Assembly (NCBI RefSeq): GCF_001442805.1
Contig: NZ_CP011131.1
Coordinates: 3,348,001-3,412,000, forward strand
DNA from: Lysobacter gummosus
GTDB lineage: Bacteria > Pseudomonadota > Gammaproteobacteria > Xanthomonadales > Xanthomonadaceae
Reading direction: 5' to 3'
DNA length: 64,000 nt
Below the pieces are notes generated by a model. It searched no databases. It was not told the origin of the DNA and saw only the letters and a list, made by a program, of their open reading frames with translations. Positions 8,048-16,167 of the stretch are shown one piece after another. Numbering within the stretch: position 1 is the stretch's first letter; every line of letters begins with the position of its first letter. The position numbers and the translations under genes are program-made.

Positions 8048-9031
8048 TCACGCCACCGGATACGGCATGTCGTCGAAGCGCTGCGCGTGATAGCCCTTCA
8101 CCCCGACCTCATGCGCCAGCGCGCTGCGGAAATCCAGGCCGGCGCGCAGGCAGTCGAGCACGTAGCCGAAACCGAAGCGCGGCTGCCAATGCAGATCGCG
8201 CCGCGCGGCGTCGTTGACGTAGACGCGGTCGAGTTGCGCGAACAGCTTCCAGCCCTTGGCCGCGTACAACTCGCGGCAGTCCGGAAACAGGCGTTCGACC
8301 ACGGCGGCGGCGTCGCGGCTGAGCGCGGGCAGATCCTCGCGCGAGAACGGCGTGGTCGCCGAAACGATGTAGCGGCCGAAGCCCAGCTCCGGCGCGCGCT
8401 CGATCGCGCACAGATGGGCCTGGACCACGTCGTCGATGTCGGCGCGGCGATACAGCAACTCGTTGGCCTGCACGTTGGCCGATTCGAACACCTCGCGCAC
8501 CGAGGCGTCGTCATCGTCCTCGGGGAAGAAGCGCGAAGTGCGCAGCACCAGCACCGGCAGCTTGTGCTTGCGATGGAACAGTTCGCACAGGCCTTCGGCG
8601 GCGATCTTGGTGGTGCCGTAGATGTTCTTCGGAATCGGCGCGACCTGCTCGGTGATCCAGGTCGCCGGCTCGCCCGGCCCCGGCGTCAACGCCGCGCCGA
8701 AGGCGCTGGTGGTGCTGGTGAACACGAACGACTCCACGCCCGCGGCCAGCGCGGCCTGCAGCAGGGTCAGCGTGCCGGTGAGGTTGGTGTCGATGAAGTC
8801 CTGGTAGCTGTGCGTGGCCACGTGCGGCTTGTGCAGCGTGGCCGCGTGGATCACGCAACGCACGCCGCGCATGGCCTCGGCGACGAAATCGCGATCGGCG
8901 ATGGAGCCGACAAGGTCGGTGAACGCGGACGGCTTGATGTCCAGCCCGCGCGCCTCGCGCGATTGCGCGCGCAGGCGGCGCATCAGGCCTTCGCCCAGGT
9001 GGCCGGCGCTGCCGGTGACGAGGAGGGTCAT
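8048..9031 (-). CDS. NAD(P)-dependent epimerase/dehydratase (extended SDR)
   Basis: 327 residues. Rossmann motif TGSAGHLG at 6-13, the AATLHKP segment, a TSTTSA strand with the catalytic Ser/Thr, and the catalytic YGTTK at 138-142 mark an extended SDR acting on a nucleotide-sugar or similar substrate in the cytoplasm. Substrate is not deducible. The C-terminal half (DLHWQPRFGFGYVLDCLRAG) is typical of the family. It stands alone on the minus strand, 151 bp from the LysR gene, so no pathway is suggested by neighbours. Confidence 0.82.
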   Translation of the reverse strand: MTLLVTGSAGHLGEGLMRRLRAQSREARGLDIKPSAFTDLVGSIADRDFVAEAMRGVRCVIHAATLHKPHVATHSYQDFIDTNLTGTLTLLQAALAAGVESFVFTSTTSAFGAALTPGPGEPATWITEQVAPIPKNIYGTTKIAAEGLCELFHRKHKLPVLVLRTSRFFPEDDDDASVREVFESANVQANELLYRRADIDDVVQAHLCAIERAPELGFGRYIVSATTPFSREDLPALSRDAAAVVERLFPDCRELYAAKGWKLFAQLDRVYVNDAARRDLHWQPRFGFGYVLDCLRAGLDFRSALAHEVGVKGYHAQRFDDMPYPVA

Positions 9032-9182
9032 GCTGCGTGCTCGATGAACTGAAAACGGGCCGCGCCGCCGCGGGTCAACGCCGGCGCGATGGCGGTGGGA
9101 TGCGGCCAGAGTACAAGGCGAGGCCGGACGCGGCCATGTACAAGTGTCACAACCGCGGCCGCGGCCGATGCCGCGAGGCCAT

Positions 9183-10094
9183 TCACGCGCCGGGCGGCGA
9201 TTCCCATCGCCAGGCCGCCTGCAAGCGTTCGCGCAGGTAATCGACGAACGCCCGCACTCGCGGCGCCAGATGCGCGCTGTGCGGATAGATCGCATGCAAG
9301 GGCGCGGCGGCGACGGCGTAGTCCGGCAGCACGCGGCGCAAGCGGCCGGCGGCGAGATCGTCGCCGACGTCCCAGATCGATTTCAGCGCGATGCCGGCGC
9401 CGGCCAGCGCCCAGGCCAGGACCACGCCGCCGTCGTTGCTGACCAGCGTGGCGTCGATGCGCACGCTGACCGGTTCGTCGCCGATGAAGCGCCATTCCGC
9501 GCTCGGCGAATCGCCGATGACGATGCAGCGATGGCGGATCAGATCGGCCGGATGCGCGGGTTCGCCGTGTTCGCGCAAATACGCCGGCGCGGCGCAGACC
9601 ACGCGGTGATTGGGCGCCAAAGGCCGCGCGATCAGGCTGGAATCGGCCAGGCTGCCGAAGCGCACGGCCAGGTCCAGGCCCTCGCCGACCAGGTCGATCA
9701 GGGCGTCGCTGAGCTGCAATTGCACGCGCAGCTGCGGATGCAGACGCTGGAAGTCGGCCAGGATCGGCGCGATCCAGCGCCGCCCCAGATCGTGCGGCGC
9801 GGTGATCCGCAGCAGGCCGCCGATGCTGGCGCGCTGTTGCGACATCAGCGCCTCGGCCGCTTCGACCTCGGCCAGGATGCGCACCACTTGCGCATGCAGC
9901 AGCCGGCCTTCTTCGGTCAGAGTCTGGCGGCGGGTGGTGCGCTGGAGCAGACGCACGCCCAGCGCCGACTCCAGTTGCGTCAGCCGCTTGCTGACCACCG
10001 CCAGCGACAAATCCAGCTCGCGCGCCGCCGCCGACAGACTGCCGGCGCGGACGATGCGATCGAAGGCCAGCAGGTTGGGCAGGTTGTCGATCAT
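9183..10094 (-). CDS. LysR-family transcriptional regulator
   Basis: 303 residues. N-terminal winged helix-turn-helix (residues about 3-62: FDRIVRAGSLSAAARELDLS, then VSKRLTQLE) and a C-terminal effector-binding domain (about 90-295) define a LysR regulator of the CrgA/DmlR-like group. It is divergent from the exported NTF2-like gene at 10209, with an imperfect dyad (10119-10148) in the shared intergenic region, consistent with control of that gene and of itself. Effector unknown. Confidence 0.92.
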   Translation of the reverse strand: MIDNLPNLLAFDRIVRAGSLSAAARELDLSLAVVSKRLTQLESALGVRLLQRTTRRQTLTEEGRLLHAQVVRILAEVEAAEALMSQQRASIGGLLRITAPHDLGRRWIAPILADFQRLHPQLRVQLQLSDALIDLVGEGLDLAVRFGSLADSSLIARPLAPNHRVVCAAPAYLREHGEPAHPADLIRHRCIVIGDSPSAEWRFIGDEPVSVRIDATLVSNDGGVVLAWALAGAGIALKSIWDVGDDLAAGRLRRVLPDYAVAAAPLHAIYPHSAHLAPRVRAFVDYLRERLQAAWRWESPPGA

Positions 10095-10118
10095 CGGCGG
10101 CCACTGTTCGCTTTATGG

Positions 10119-10148
10119 AAATAGTACCTGGGCATTGGCGCGGTATTT
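10119..10148. promoter_or_regulatory. candidate LysR operator dyad
   Basis: AAATAGTACC and GGTATTT form an imperfect dyad over 30 bp between the divergent LysR and NTF2-like genes. Position and AT-rich arms fit a LysR T-N11-A type site. No experimental or comparative support. Confidence 0.3.
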
Positions 10149-10208
10149 CAACGCGGATCGTTGACTGAACATGGGCCTCCCGTCCCATCCCTCATACGGA
10201 GCCTGCCC

Positions 10209-10772
10209 ATGCCCTCGCCGCTTTCCCGCCCCGCCGCCCTCGCCGTCCTCCTTGCCTTGGCCCTGCCCGCCGCGCGGGCGGTCGCTGCCGAATCCGTTGC
10301 CGAGCCCCTGCTGCAGCCGACCAAGATCGTCACCGATACGCCGATCGCCACCCCCGCGGCGGCGGCGCGCGTCCTGGCCGCGCGCCGCTACGCCAGCTTC
10401 TGGAACAACGGCGACCCGGCGCTGGCCCGGGCCGCACTGGCGCCGGACTTCATCGATCGCACCCTGCCGGCCGGCCGCGCCCAGGGTGTGGACGGGCCAC
10501 TGCAGGCCTCCAAAACCATGCGGCAAGCCATCCCCGATCTGCGCTGCCAGATCGAGCAACTGATCGTCGCCGGCGATCGCGCGACCGTGCACCTGCGCTT
10601 CCGCGGCCATTTCACCGGCCGCTTCGGCGATACCCAGGGCCGGGGCCAGACCATCGATTTCATCGCCACCGACATCTACCGCATCGGCCGCGACCGCATC
10701 GACGAGAACTGGCATATCGAGGACAACCTCGCGCTGCTCAAGCAACTGGGCATGCTCGGCGACAGTCGCTGA
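10209..10772 (+). CDS. exported NTF2/SnoaL-like protein (possible ester cyclase or steroid-isomerase-like)
   Basis: 187 residues. A signal peptide (1 to about 27, ending ARAVAAE) is followed by a single SnoaL-like cone domain: AARRYASFWNNGDPALARAALAPDFIDR, a ligand-pocket segment GPLQASKTMRQAIPD, and the typical strand pairs ATVHLRFRGHFTG and DFIATDIYRIGRDRI. Members include polyketide cyclases and many proteins without known substrate. The ATG at 10209 is preceded by GGAG. It is divergent from a LysR gene that may control it. Confidence 0.8.
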   Translation: MPSPLSRPAALAVLLALALPAARAVAAESVAEPLLQPTKIVTDTPIATPAAAARVLAARRYASFWNNGDPALARAALAPDFIDRTLPAGRAQGVDGPLQASKTMRQAIPDLRCQIEQLIVAGDRATVHLRFRGHFTGRFGDTQGRGQTIDFIATDIYRIGRDRIDENWHIEDNLALLKQLGMLGDSR

Positions 10773-10799
10773 GCCGCTTGCCTCTATCGCGATACGACC

Positions 10800-10828
10800 G
10801 AGCGTCGGCGCCTCCCGCGCCGGCGCTC
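10800..10828. terminator. strong hairpin downstream of the NTF2-like gene
   Basis: A 12-bp stem GAGCGTCGGCGC / GCGCCGGCGCTC with one G-T wobble and a 5-nt loop lies 27 bp after the stop. There is no T-run, so it could be a weak terminator or an RNA-stabilising hairpin separating this gene from the TelA operon. Confidence 0.45.
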
Positions 10829-10869
10829 GCGTCCAATCTAGCCCCGACGGACGGCGCCGCGCTGTCAAA

Positions 10870-10891
10870 CATAGGTCATACATAGCCCATA
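10870..10891. promoter_or_regulatory. 11-bp tandem direct repeat upstream of the TelA operon
   Basis: CATAGGTCATA is directly followed by CATAGCCCATA (9 of 11 identical), 29 bp before the first ATG and just upstream of its AAGGAG ribosome site. An AT-rich tandem repeat in otherwise GC-rich DNA at a promoter position suggests an operator, possibly for the KfrA-like protein encoded last in the operon. Confidence 0.4.
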
Positions 10892-10920
10892 CGCTTGCGC
10901 CAGCATAAGGAGATCCACAG

Positions 10921-12048
10921 ATGAGGAAGATCCTCGGCCCCGCTCTGGCGGTGGTGTTGCTGGCCGGTGTCGTCATCGGCATCGTGTTGTCCTTCAGCGG
11001 CAAGCGCGACAGCGATCGCGCCGCCGCCGCGGCCGATCAAGCCCAGGCCGCCGCCGCGAACCGCATCACCGTGCGCGTGCTCACCGGTTCGGAAAAGCTC
11101 GAATTCCTGCGCGATCCCGAACTGGCCCAGGCCCTGCTCGCGGACAACATCGTGCTCGACGTGCAGAAAGCCGGCTCGCGCGAAATCGCCACCCGCCCGG
11201 ATCTGAAGACCTTCGACGCCGCCTACCCGGCCGGCGCCGCGGCGGCGCGCAAGATCGCCGCCGCCACCGGTTCGCGGCGCGTGTTCAACAGCTACTACAC
11301 GCCGATGACGGTGGCGAGCTGGAAGCCGCTGCTGCCGACCCTGGAAGCCAACGGCATCGTCGGCAAGAAAGGCAATGCCTATTTCATCGTGGACATGCGC
11401 AAGCTGGTCGCGCTGATGGAGCAAGGCACGCGCTGGAAGGATCTGCAGCCCAACCCCAATTATTCCGTCAGCAAATCCGTGCTGATCACCAGCACCGACG
11501 TGCGCACCAGCAATTCGGCGGCGATGTACCTGGCCCTGGCCAGCTATCTGGCCAACGGCGACGACGTGGTCGCCAACGAGGCCGGCGCCGACCAGGTCGC
11601 CGACCGGCTGGTGCATCTGTTCTCCAAGCAGGGCTATCAGGAATCGAGCTCGTCCGGTCCATTCGAGGACTACGTGACGATGAAGATGGGCAAGTCGCCG
11701 CTGGTGATGATCTACGAGCAGCAGTTCCTGGAGTACGCGTTCAAGCACAAGAGCGTGGACCCGGACATGGTGCTGCTGTACCCGCAGCCGACCGTGCTGA
11801 CCAAGCACACCATCGTCGCCCTCAACGACAAGGGCGCGCGCTTCGCGGAAGCCTTCGAACGCAATCCCAAGGTGCAGGCGATCGCCGCGCGCTACGGCCT
11901 GCGCGGTCCGGACAACGCGGCCTTGTTCGACGATGCGAAGGCGCGCGGCATCGAGGTGCCGCAATCGCTGGTCGATGTGGTCGATCCGCCGACCTACGAC
12001 ATCCTCGAACGCATGATCAGCCGCATCGAAACCAAGCTCGGCCACTGA
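10921..12048 (+). CDS. membrane-anchored periplasmic-binding-protein-like protein, TelA operon gene 1
   Basis: 375 residues. One N-terminal transmembrane anchor (about 5-26) and then an extracytoplasmic domain of type-2 periplasmic-binding fold: it begins NRITVRVLTGSEKLEFLRD, and later LVMIYEQQFLEYAF and MVLLYPQPTVLTKHTIVAL resemble the hinge and second lobe of solute-binding proteins. There is no transporter permease or ATPase nearby, so it is probably a sensor or structural partner rather than a transport component. AAGGAG precedes the start by 8 nt. Gene 2 (telA) begins 12 bp downstream. The third gene carries a second binding-like domain. Confidence 0.75.
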   Translation: MRKILGPALAVVLLAGVVIGIVLSFSGKRDSDRAAAAADQAQAAAANRITVRVLTGSEKLEFLRDPELAQALLADNIVLDVQKAGSREIATRPDLKTFDAAYPAGAAAARKIAAATGSRRVFNSYYTPMTVASWKPLLPTLEANGIVGKKGNAYFIVDMRKLVALMEQGTRWKDLQPNPNYSVSKSVLITSTDVRTSNSAAMYLALASYLANGDDVVANEAGADQVADRLVHLFSKQGYQESSSSGPFEDYVTMKMGKSPLVMIYEQQFLEYAFKHKSVDPDMVLLYPQPTVLTKHTIVALNDKGARFAEAFERNPKVQAIAARYGLRGPDNAALFDDAKARGIEVPQSLVDVVDPPTYDILERMISRIETKLGH

Positions 12049-12060
12049 AGGAACGCCCTG

Positions 12061-13290
12061 ATGAACAGCGACGTCAAGCAAGAACCGCAAGCGCAGACGC
12101 TGGCCGAACCGGTCGCGCCGCTCACCCTGGAAATGCCGGAACCGGCGATCGCCGTGCGCGAGCCCGATCAGGCCGCGGCGATGATTCCGTTCAAGGACGA
12201 AACCCAGCAACAGGTGCTGACCCAGGCCGACCAGTTCATCGCCGACCTGCTGGCGCTGGATCCGCATTCGGAAGATTTCCGCAGCCGTGTGGACAGCGCG
12301 TTCCGCCTGGGGCGCAAGGAAATCGGCGACAGTACGCTGCTGACGAACAAGTTCCTCGACAAGAACTTCATCTCCGACGCCGACAGCCCGGCGTTCAAGG
12401 TGATGAGCCAGATGCGCATCCTGTTCGAAGACCTCAATCCGGCCAATGAAGGCGATCTGTTCAGCGCCTACAAGATCCTCGGCCTGATTCCGTTCGGCAA
12501 CAAACTGCGCGCCTACCTGCAGCGTTTCGACTCGGCGGGCGAATCGATCCGCAAGACCATCGACAACCTGTACGGCGTGCAGGACGAACTGGCGCGCGAC
12601 GATCAGGCGCTGTACGGCACGATGCAGAAACTGCTCGAAGCCATGACCAAGCTCAAGGCCGCGGACGTGTTCGCCGAGCAGCTCGACACGCGCCTTTCCA
12701 CCGCGCTGGATTCGCTCAAGGCCACCGACCCGGCGCGGGCCAAGGCGGTCGAACAGGAAGTGCTGTTCTACGTGCGCCAGGCCAGCGTCGATATCAAGAC
12801 CCAGATTCTGGTGTGCATCAACGGCTACAAGATGCTCGAAGGTCTGCGCAAGACCGGGCGCGAGCTGCGCAACGGCTGCGACCGCATGGCCACCATCGGC
12901 ATGTCGAGCCTGTCGATCGCCGCCACCCTGGCGCGCGCGCAGGGCTATCAGATCCAGGTGATGGACGCTCTGAAGTCCAGCTCGAAGGCGATCGAAGGCC
13001 TGATCACCTCGACCTCGACCCAGTTCGGCCAGCACGTGGACCGCGTCGCCGAGTTCCAGTCCAATCCGCTGATCGGCGTGCAGACCCTGCAGACCGCCTT
13101 CGACACAACCTTCGCCGCGCTCGACCGCATGGACGAGTTCCGCAGCAAGTCGATCGCCTCGATGGGCACCAACATCGAACAACTGCGCGGCCTGATCGCC
13201 ACGGGCGAGGCGCGCATGAACCGCGAACGCGAGGCGATCGCGGCAGTCAAGCACAGCGTGCCGGCGGTGAGCGGGCCGGTGGCGCTGTAA
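12061..13290 (+). CDS. telA: TelA-family toxic anion resistance protein
   Basis: 409 residues, the TelA/KlaA family first linked to tellurite resistance and later to general stress tolerance. All-helical and cytoplasmic, with family segments IPFGNKLRAYLQRF, the Asp/Gln-rich middle, VRQASVDIKTQ, NGYKMLEGLRKTGRELR and SIAATLARAQGYQIQVMDALK. Length is normal for the family. AAGGAA stands 8 nt before the ATG. It is the second of five co-oriented genes; linkage to an XpaC-like gene matches the xpaC-yaaN pairing of Bacillus subtilis. The molecular function of TelA is unresolved. Confidence 0.92.
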   Translation: MNSDVKQEPQAQTLAEPVAPLTLEMPEPAIAVREPDQAAAMIPFKDETQQQVLTQADQFIADLLALDPHSEDFRSRVDSAFRLGRKEIGDSTLLTNKFLDKNFISDADSPAFKVMSQMRILFEDLNPANEGDLFSAYKILGLIPFGNKLRAYLQRFDSAGESIRKTIDNLYGVQDELARDDQALYGTMQKLLEAMTKLKAADVFAEQLDTRLSTALDSLKATDPARAKAVEQEVLFYVRQASVDIKTQILVCINGYKMLEGLRKTGRELRNGCDRMATIGMSSLSIAATLARAQGYQIQVMDALKSSSKAIEGLITSTSTQFGQHVDRVAEFQSNPLIGVQTLQTAFDTTFAALDRMDEFRSKSIASMGTNIEQLRGLIATGEARMNREREAIAAVKHSVPAVSGPVAL

Positions 13291-13371
13291 GCCGCGCCCG
13301 ATGGCGGCACCGAACCCACATTGCACCGTCACTCCGGCTCCGGCCGGAACCGCCACAGGATGGCCGCGACC

Positions 13372-14982
13372 ATGATCCGACTGATGCGTAACGCCCTGCT
13401 CGCCTTCGCCGTACTCGTGCTCGCCTCGTGCGGCGGCGGCAACGGCGGCGGCTCCAATACCGGCGGCGACAGCCGGCCCGCGGCCGACGCCTTCACCGTG
13501 CTGGCCGGCTCGGAGTTGAAGGACGTGGAAACGCAGTTGTCGGAAGACATCCGCAAGGCCACCGGCGTCAAGCTGCACTTCACCTACGCCGGCACCCTGG
13601 ATGCGATCGACCGCCTCAACGCCGGCGAGAATTTCGATGCAGTGTGGGTAAGTCACGGCAAGTATCTGGCGATGAACCCCGCGCTCAAGCAGCGGCTGCT
13701 GGCGCAGGACAAAGTGATGCTGTCGCCGGTGGTGCTGGGCGTGAAAGCATCGAAAGCGCGCGAGCTGGGCTGGGACACGGGCGAGCCGACCTGGAAGGAC
13801 ATCGCCGAAGCCTCGCGCAGCGGCCGTTTCAGTTTCGGCATGACCAACCCGACTTCCAGCAACACCGGCTTCACCGCGTTGATCGGCATCGCCTCGGCGC
13901 TGGCATCCAATCCCGATGCGCTGACCCAGGCCGATGTCGCCAATCCCACGCTCAAGGCGTTTTTCCAGGGCCAGCGCATGACCTCGGGCTCGTCGGGCTG
14001 GCTCGCCGAAGCCTACGTGCGCGATCAGGCCAAGGTCGATGGCCTGATCAACTACGAATCGGTGCTGCTCAGCCTCAACCGCGACGGCAAGCTGTCCGAG
14101 CCGCTGGTGCTGGTGTATCCCAAGGAAGGCATCGTCACCGCCGACTATCCGCTGATGCTGCTGCAGGCCGGCAAGCGCGCCGACTACGACAAGCTGATCG
14201 CGTTCCTGCGTTCGCCGGCGTTCCAGACGCGCTTGTCGGAAGCGACCTTGCGCCGTCCGGTCAACCCCGACGCGACCGCCGCCGCGGCCATTCCCAAGCG
14301 CACCATGATCGAGCTGCCCTTCCCCGGCCAGCCGCAGGTGATCGAACAACTGCTGGAAGGTTTCCTCGCCGACGTGCGTATTCCGGCCAGCTCGCGCTAC
14401 GTGCTGGATCTGTCCGGCTCGATGGCCAACGACGGCCGCATCGAGGCGATGAAGGCGGCGATGGCGACCCTGGCCGGCGCCGAAGCCGGCTCGCTCAGCG
14501 GCCGCTACGCGCGCTTCCAGAAACGCGAACGCGTCGGCCTGCTGCCGTTCTCCAACCAACCCGGGCCGACGCAGTTGTTCGACATGGGCGACACCGCGCA
14601 AAGCAGCGAGGCCACGCTCAAGGCGATCGGCGCGGCGGTCGCGCCGATGCAGCCCGACGGCGGCACCGCGATCTTCGACAGCGTGCGCAAGGCTCTGGAA
14701 GAACTGGCGGAGGAAAAACGCAGGAACCCGCAACCGCGCTATTACACCGTGGTGTTGATGAGCGACGGCGAGAACACCGAAGGCAGCGGCCTGAGCGAAT
14801 TCCTCGCCTGGCACGCGGCGCAGGACGAAAGCCTGCGCTCGATCCGGGTGTTCCCGATCCTGTTCGGCGACGCCGACGTCAAGGAAATGAGCGCGCTGGC
14901 CGAAGCCACCGGCGGCAAGGTGTTCGACGCCAAATCCAAATCGCTGACCCTGGTGTTCAAGGACATCCGCGGATACCAGTGA
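13372..14982 (+). CDS. lipoprotein fusing a substrate-binding domain to a VWA domain
   Basis: 536 residues. A lipoprotein signal with lipobox LASC (Cys20) is followed by a GGGNGGGSNTGG linker. Residues about 35-300 form a periplasmic-binding type-2 domain (FTVLAGSELKDVETQL, NPTSSNTGF, LVYPKEGIVTADYPLML). Residues about 340-530 form a von Willebrand A domain with a complete metal site: Asp346, Ser348 and Ser350 in DLSGSM, Thr in GGTAIFDS and Asp465 in SDGEN. Without flanking permease genes it is likely a Mg-dependent ligand or protein sensor at the membrane face. Start 13372 gives a compact lipoprotein signal; 13360 is an alternative. Its stop overlaps the next ATG by one base. Confidence 0.85.
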   Translation: MIRLMRNALLAFAVLVLASCGGGNGGGSNTGGDSRPAADAFTVLAGSELKDVETQLSEDIRKATGVKLHFTYAGTLDAIDRLNAGENFDAVWVSHGKYLAMNPALKQRLLAQDKVMLSPVVLGVKASKARELGWDTGEPTWKDIAEASRSGRFSFGMTNPTSSNTGFTALIGIASALASNPDALTQADVANPTLKAFFQGQRMTSGSSGWLAEAYVRDQAKVDGLINYESVLLSLNRDGKLSEPLVLVYPKEGIVTADYPLMLLQAGKRADYDKLIAFLRSPAFQTRLSEATLRRPVNPDATAAAAIPKRTMIELPFPGQPQVIEQLLEGFLADVRIPASSRYVLDLSGSMANDGRIEAMKAAMATLAGAEAGSLSGRYARFQKRERVGLLPFSNQPGPTQLFDMGDTAQSSEATLKAIGAAVAPMQPDGGTAIFDSVRKALEELAEEKRRNPQPRYYTVVLMSDGENTEGSGLSEFLAWHAAQDESLRSIRVFPILFGDADVKEMSALAEATGGKVFDAKSKSLTLVFKDIRGYQ

Positions 14983-15635
14983 TGAACGATCTGATCGCGC
15001 CGACGCCGATGCAGAAGTTGCGGCTGTATCTGTACAGCAATCGCAACATCGCCGGTTGCGTGTTGGGTCTGCTCGGCCTGGGGCTGTTGTTCGCCGGGGT
15101 GATCGATCGCGGTTGGCCGTTGATCGTGCTGGGTCTGTACGGGGTCGGCGCTCTGGGTTGGCCGCGCAGCACGCTGGCCGAGTCGATCGTGCAAACCGAA
15201 ATATCCGGCGAGGCTTTGGTCGAGCATCTGCAGCGGCTGGTCAAGCAAGTGGCCCGGCATATGCCGCCGGCCGCGCTGGAAAGCTTGCGCAACATCCAGC
15301 AGACCCTGGAAGAACTGCTGCCGCGGCTGAGCGAACTGAAACGTTCCGGAGCGATGTCGGCGCAGGCCGCGTTCACCGTGCAGGAAACCCTGCGCCGCTA
15401 TCTGCCGGACATGCTCTCCGGTTACTTGAAACTGCCGCCGATCTTCGCCAAGACCCAGGCGCTCAAGGACGGCCGCACCGCGGCGCAGACCTTGTCGCAG
15501 CAATTGCAGCTGTTGGACGAATCGCTCAAGCGCATCGCGCGCGACGCCTTCGCCGGCGACGCCGAATCGCTGATCGTCAGCGAGCGCTTCCTCAAGGAAA
15601 AGTTCGACGCCAAGTCGGCGTTCGAGCTCGCCTAG
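14982..15635 (+). CDS. XpaC-like membrane protein, TelA operon gene 4
   Basis: 217 residues. Two N-terminal transmembrane helices (about 22-40 and 43-60) precede a helical cytoplasmic domain. The segment FTVQETLRRYLPDMLSGYLK and the following Thr/Gln/Leu-rich helix match the pattern of the XpaC family (called 5-bromo-4-chloroindolyl phosphate hydrolysis protein), which in Bacillus sits next to a TelA gene. The family name reflects an old screen, not a known enzyme. Its ATG overlaps the VWA gene stop (TGATG), and the next gene starts 10 bp after its end. It may anchor TelA to the membrane. Confidence 0.7.
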   Translation: MNDLIAPTPMQKLRLYLYSNRNIAGCVLGLLGLGLLFAGVIDRGWPLIVLGLYGVGALGWPRSTLAESIVQTEISGEALVEHLQRLVKQVARHMPPAALESLRNIQQTLEELLPRLSELKRSGAMSAQAAFTVQETLRRYLPDMLSGYLKLPPIFAKTQALKDGRTAAQTLSQQLQLLDESLKRIARDAFAGDAESLIVSERFLKEKFDAKSAFELA

Positions 15636-15645
15636 GAGACCGCCG

Positions 15646-16143
15646 ATGCCGGCCGAAGACAATGCGCTGTGGAAGATCCGCGAGGAACTGATCGGCGAAG
15701 GCCTGTTGCCGGGCGCGCCGATGCGCGCGCCGCTGGAGCAGGCGCAACTCGACGACATCGCCTGGCGACTGTTGCGCGCGGGCGTGCAGCCGACCGTGGA
15801 AAGCCTGCGCACCGTCTACGGCCGCGGTTCGCCCAATCGCCTGCATCCGATGCTGCGCCAGTTCTATGCCGGGCTCGCCACGCGCCTGCAGTTCGCGCCG
15901 CTGGCCGAGGACGTGCCCGCGCCGCTGCGCCAGCTGTGGCTGCAGGCGCTGGACCTGGCGATGGATGCGGTGACCGCGCGCCATGCCGCGCAGTCGGAGG
16001 AACTGCGCCGGCGCGAGGCCGAACTCGATCGCCGCGAAGCGGCCCTGGCGCAGCGCGGCGGTGACCCCGCTGCGCCGGTGCTCGGCAACGCCTATCGTCG
16101 CGACAGCGCCGCGCGTGCGCGCGGGGACAGTTCACAGGACTGA
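15646..16143 (+). CDS. KfrA-like DNA-binding protein, TelA operon gene 5
   Basis: 165 residues. The N-terminal part (about 30-75) has the KfrA-type pattern LRAGVQPTVESLRTVYGRGS followed by PNRLHPMLRQF, the helix-turn-helix used by plasmid KfrA proteins to bind DNA. The C-terminus (about 110-140) is a short charged coiled coil (AAQSEELRRREAELDRREAAL). It is shorter than plasmid KfrA, whose coiled coil is far longer. AGGAG precedes the ATG. As the last gene of the operon it could be the autoregulator acting on the tandem repeat at 10870-10891, or a nucleoid-linked effector of the stress system. Confidence 0.72.
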   Translation: MPAEDNALWKIREELIGEGLLPGAPMRAPLEQAQLDDIAWRLLRAGVQPTVESLRTVYGRGSPNRLHPMLRQFYAGLATRLQFAPLAEDVPAPLRQLWLQALDLAMDAVTARHAAQSEELRRREAELDRREAALAQRGGDPAAPVLGNAYRRDSAARARGDSSQD

Positions 16144-16167
16144 GCCGGACCCGGGGCGCTAACCCCA

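Noticed and set aside
10876..14814. A 1312-codon open frame on the minus strand across the TelA operon
   Set aside because: It is the antisense shadow of telA and neighbours in GC-rich DNA: His/Gln/Arg/Gly-rich with no domain pattern, while the plus-strand frames have clear families and ribosome sites.
10921..14982. A conventional ABC import operon for the two binding-protein-like genes
   Set aside because: No permease or ATPase gene lies in the operon; the neighbours are TelA, XpaC-like and KfrA-like genes.
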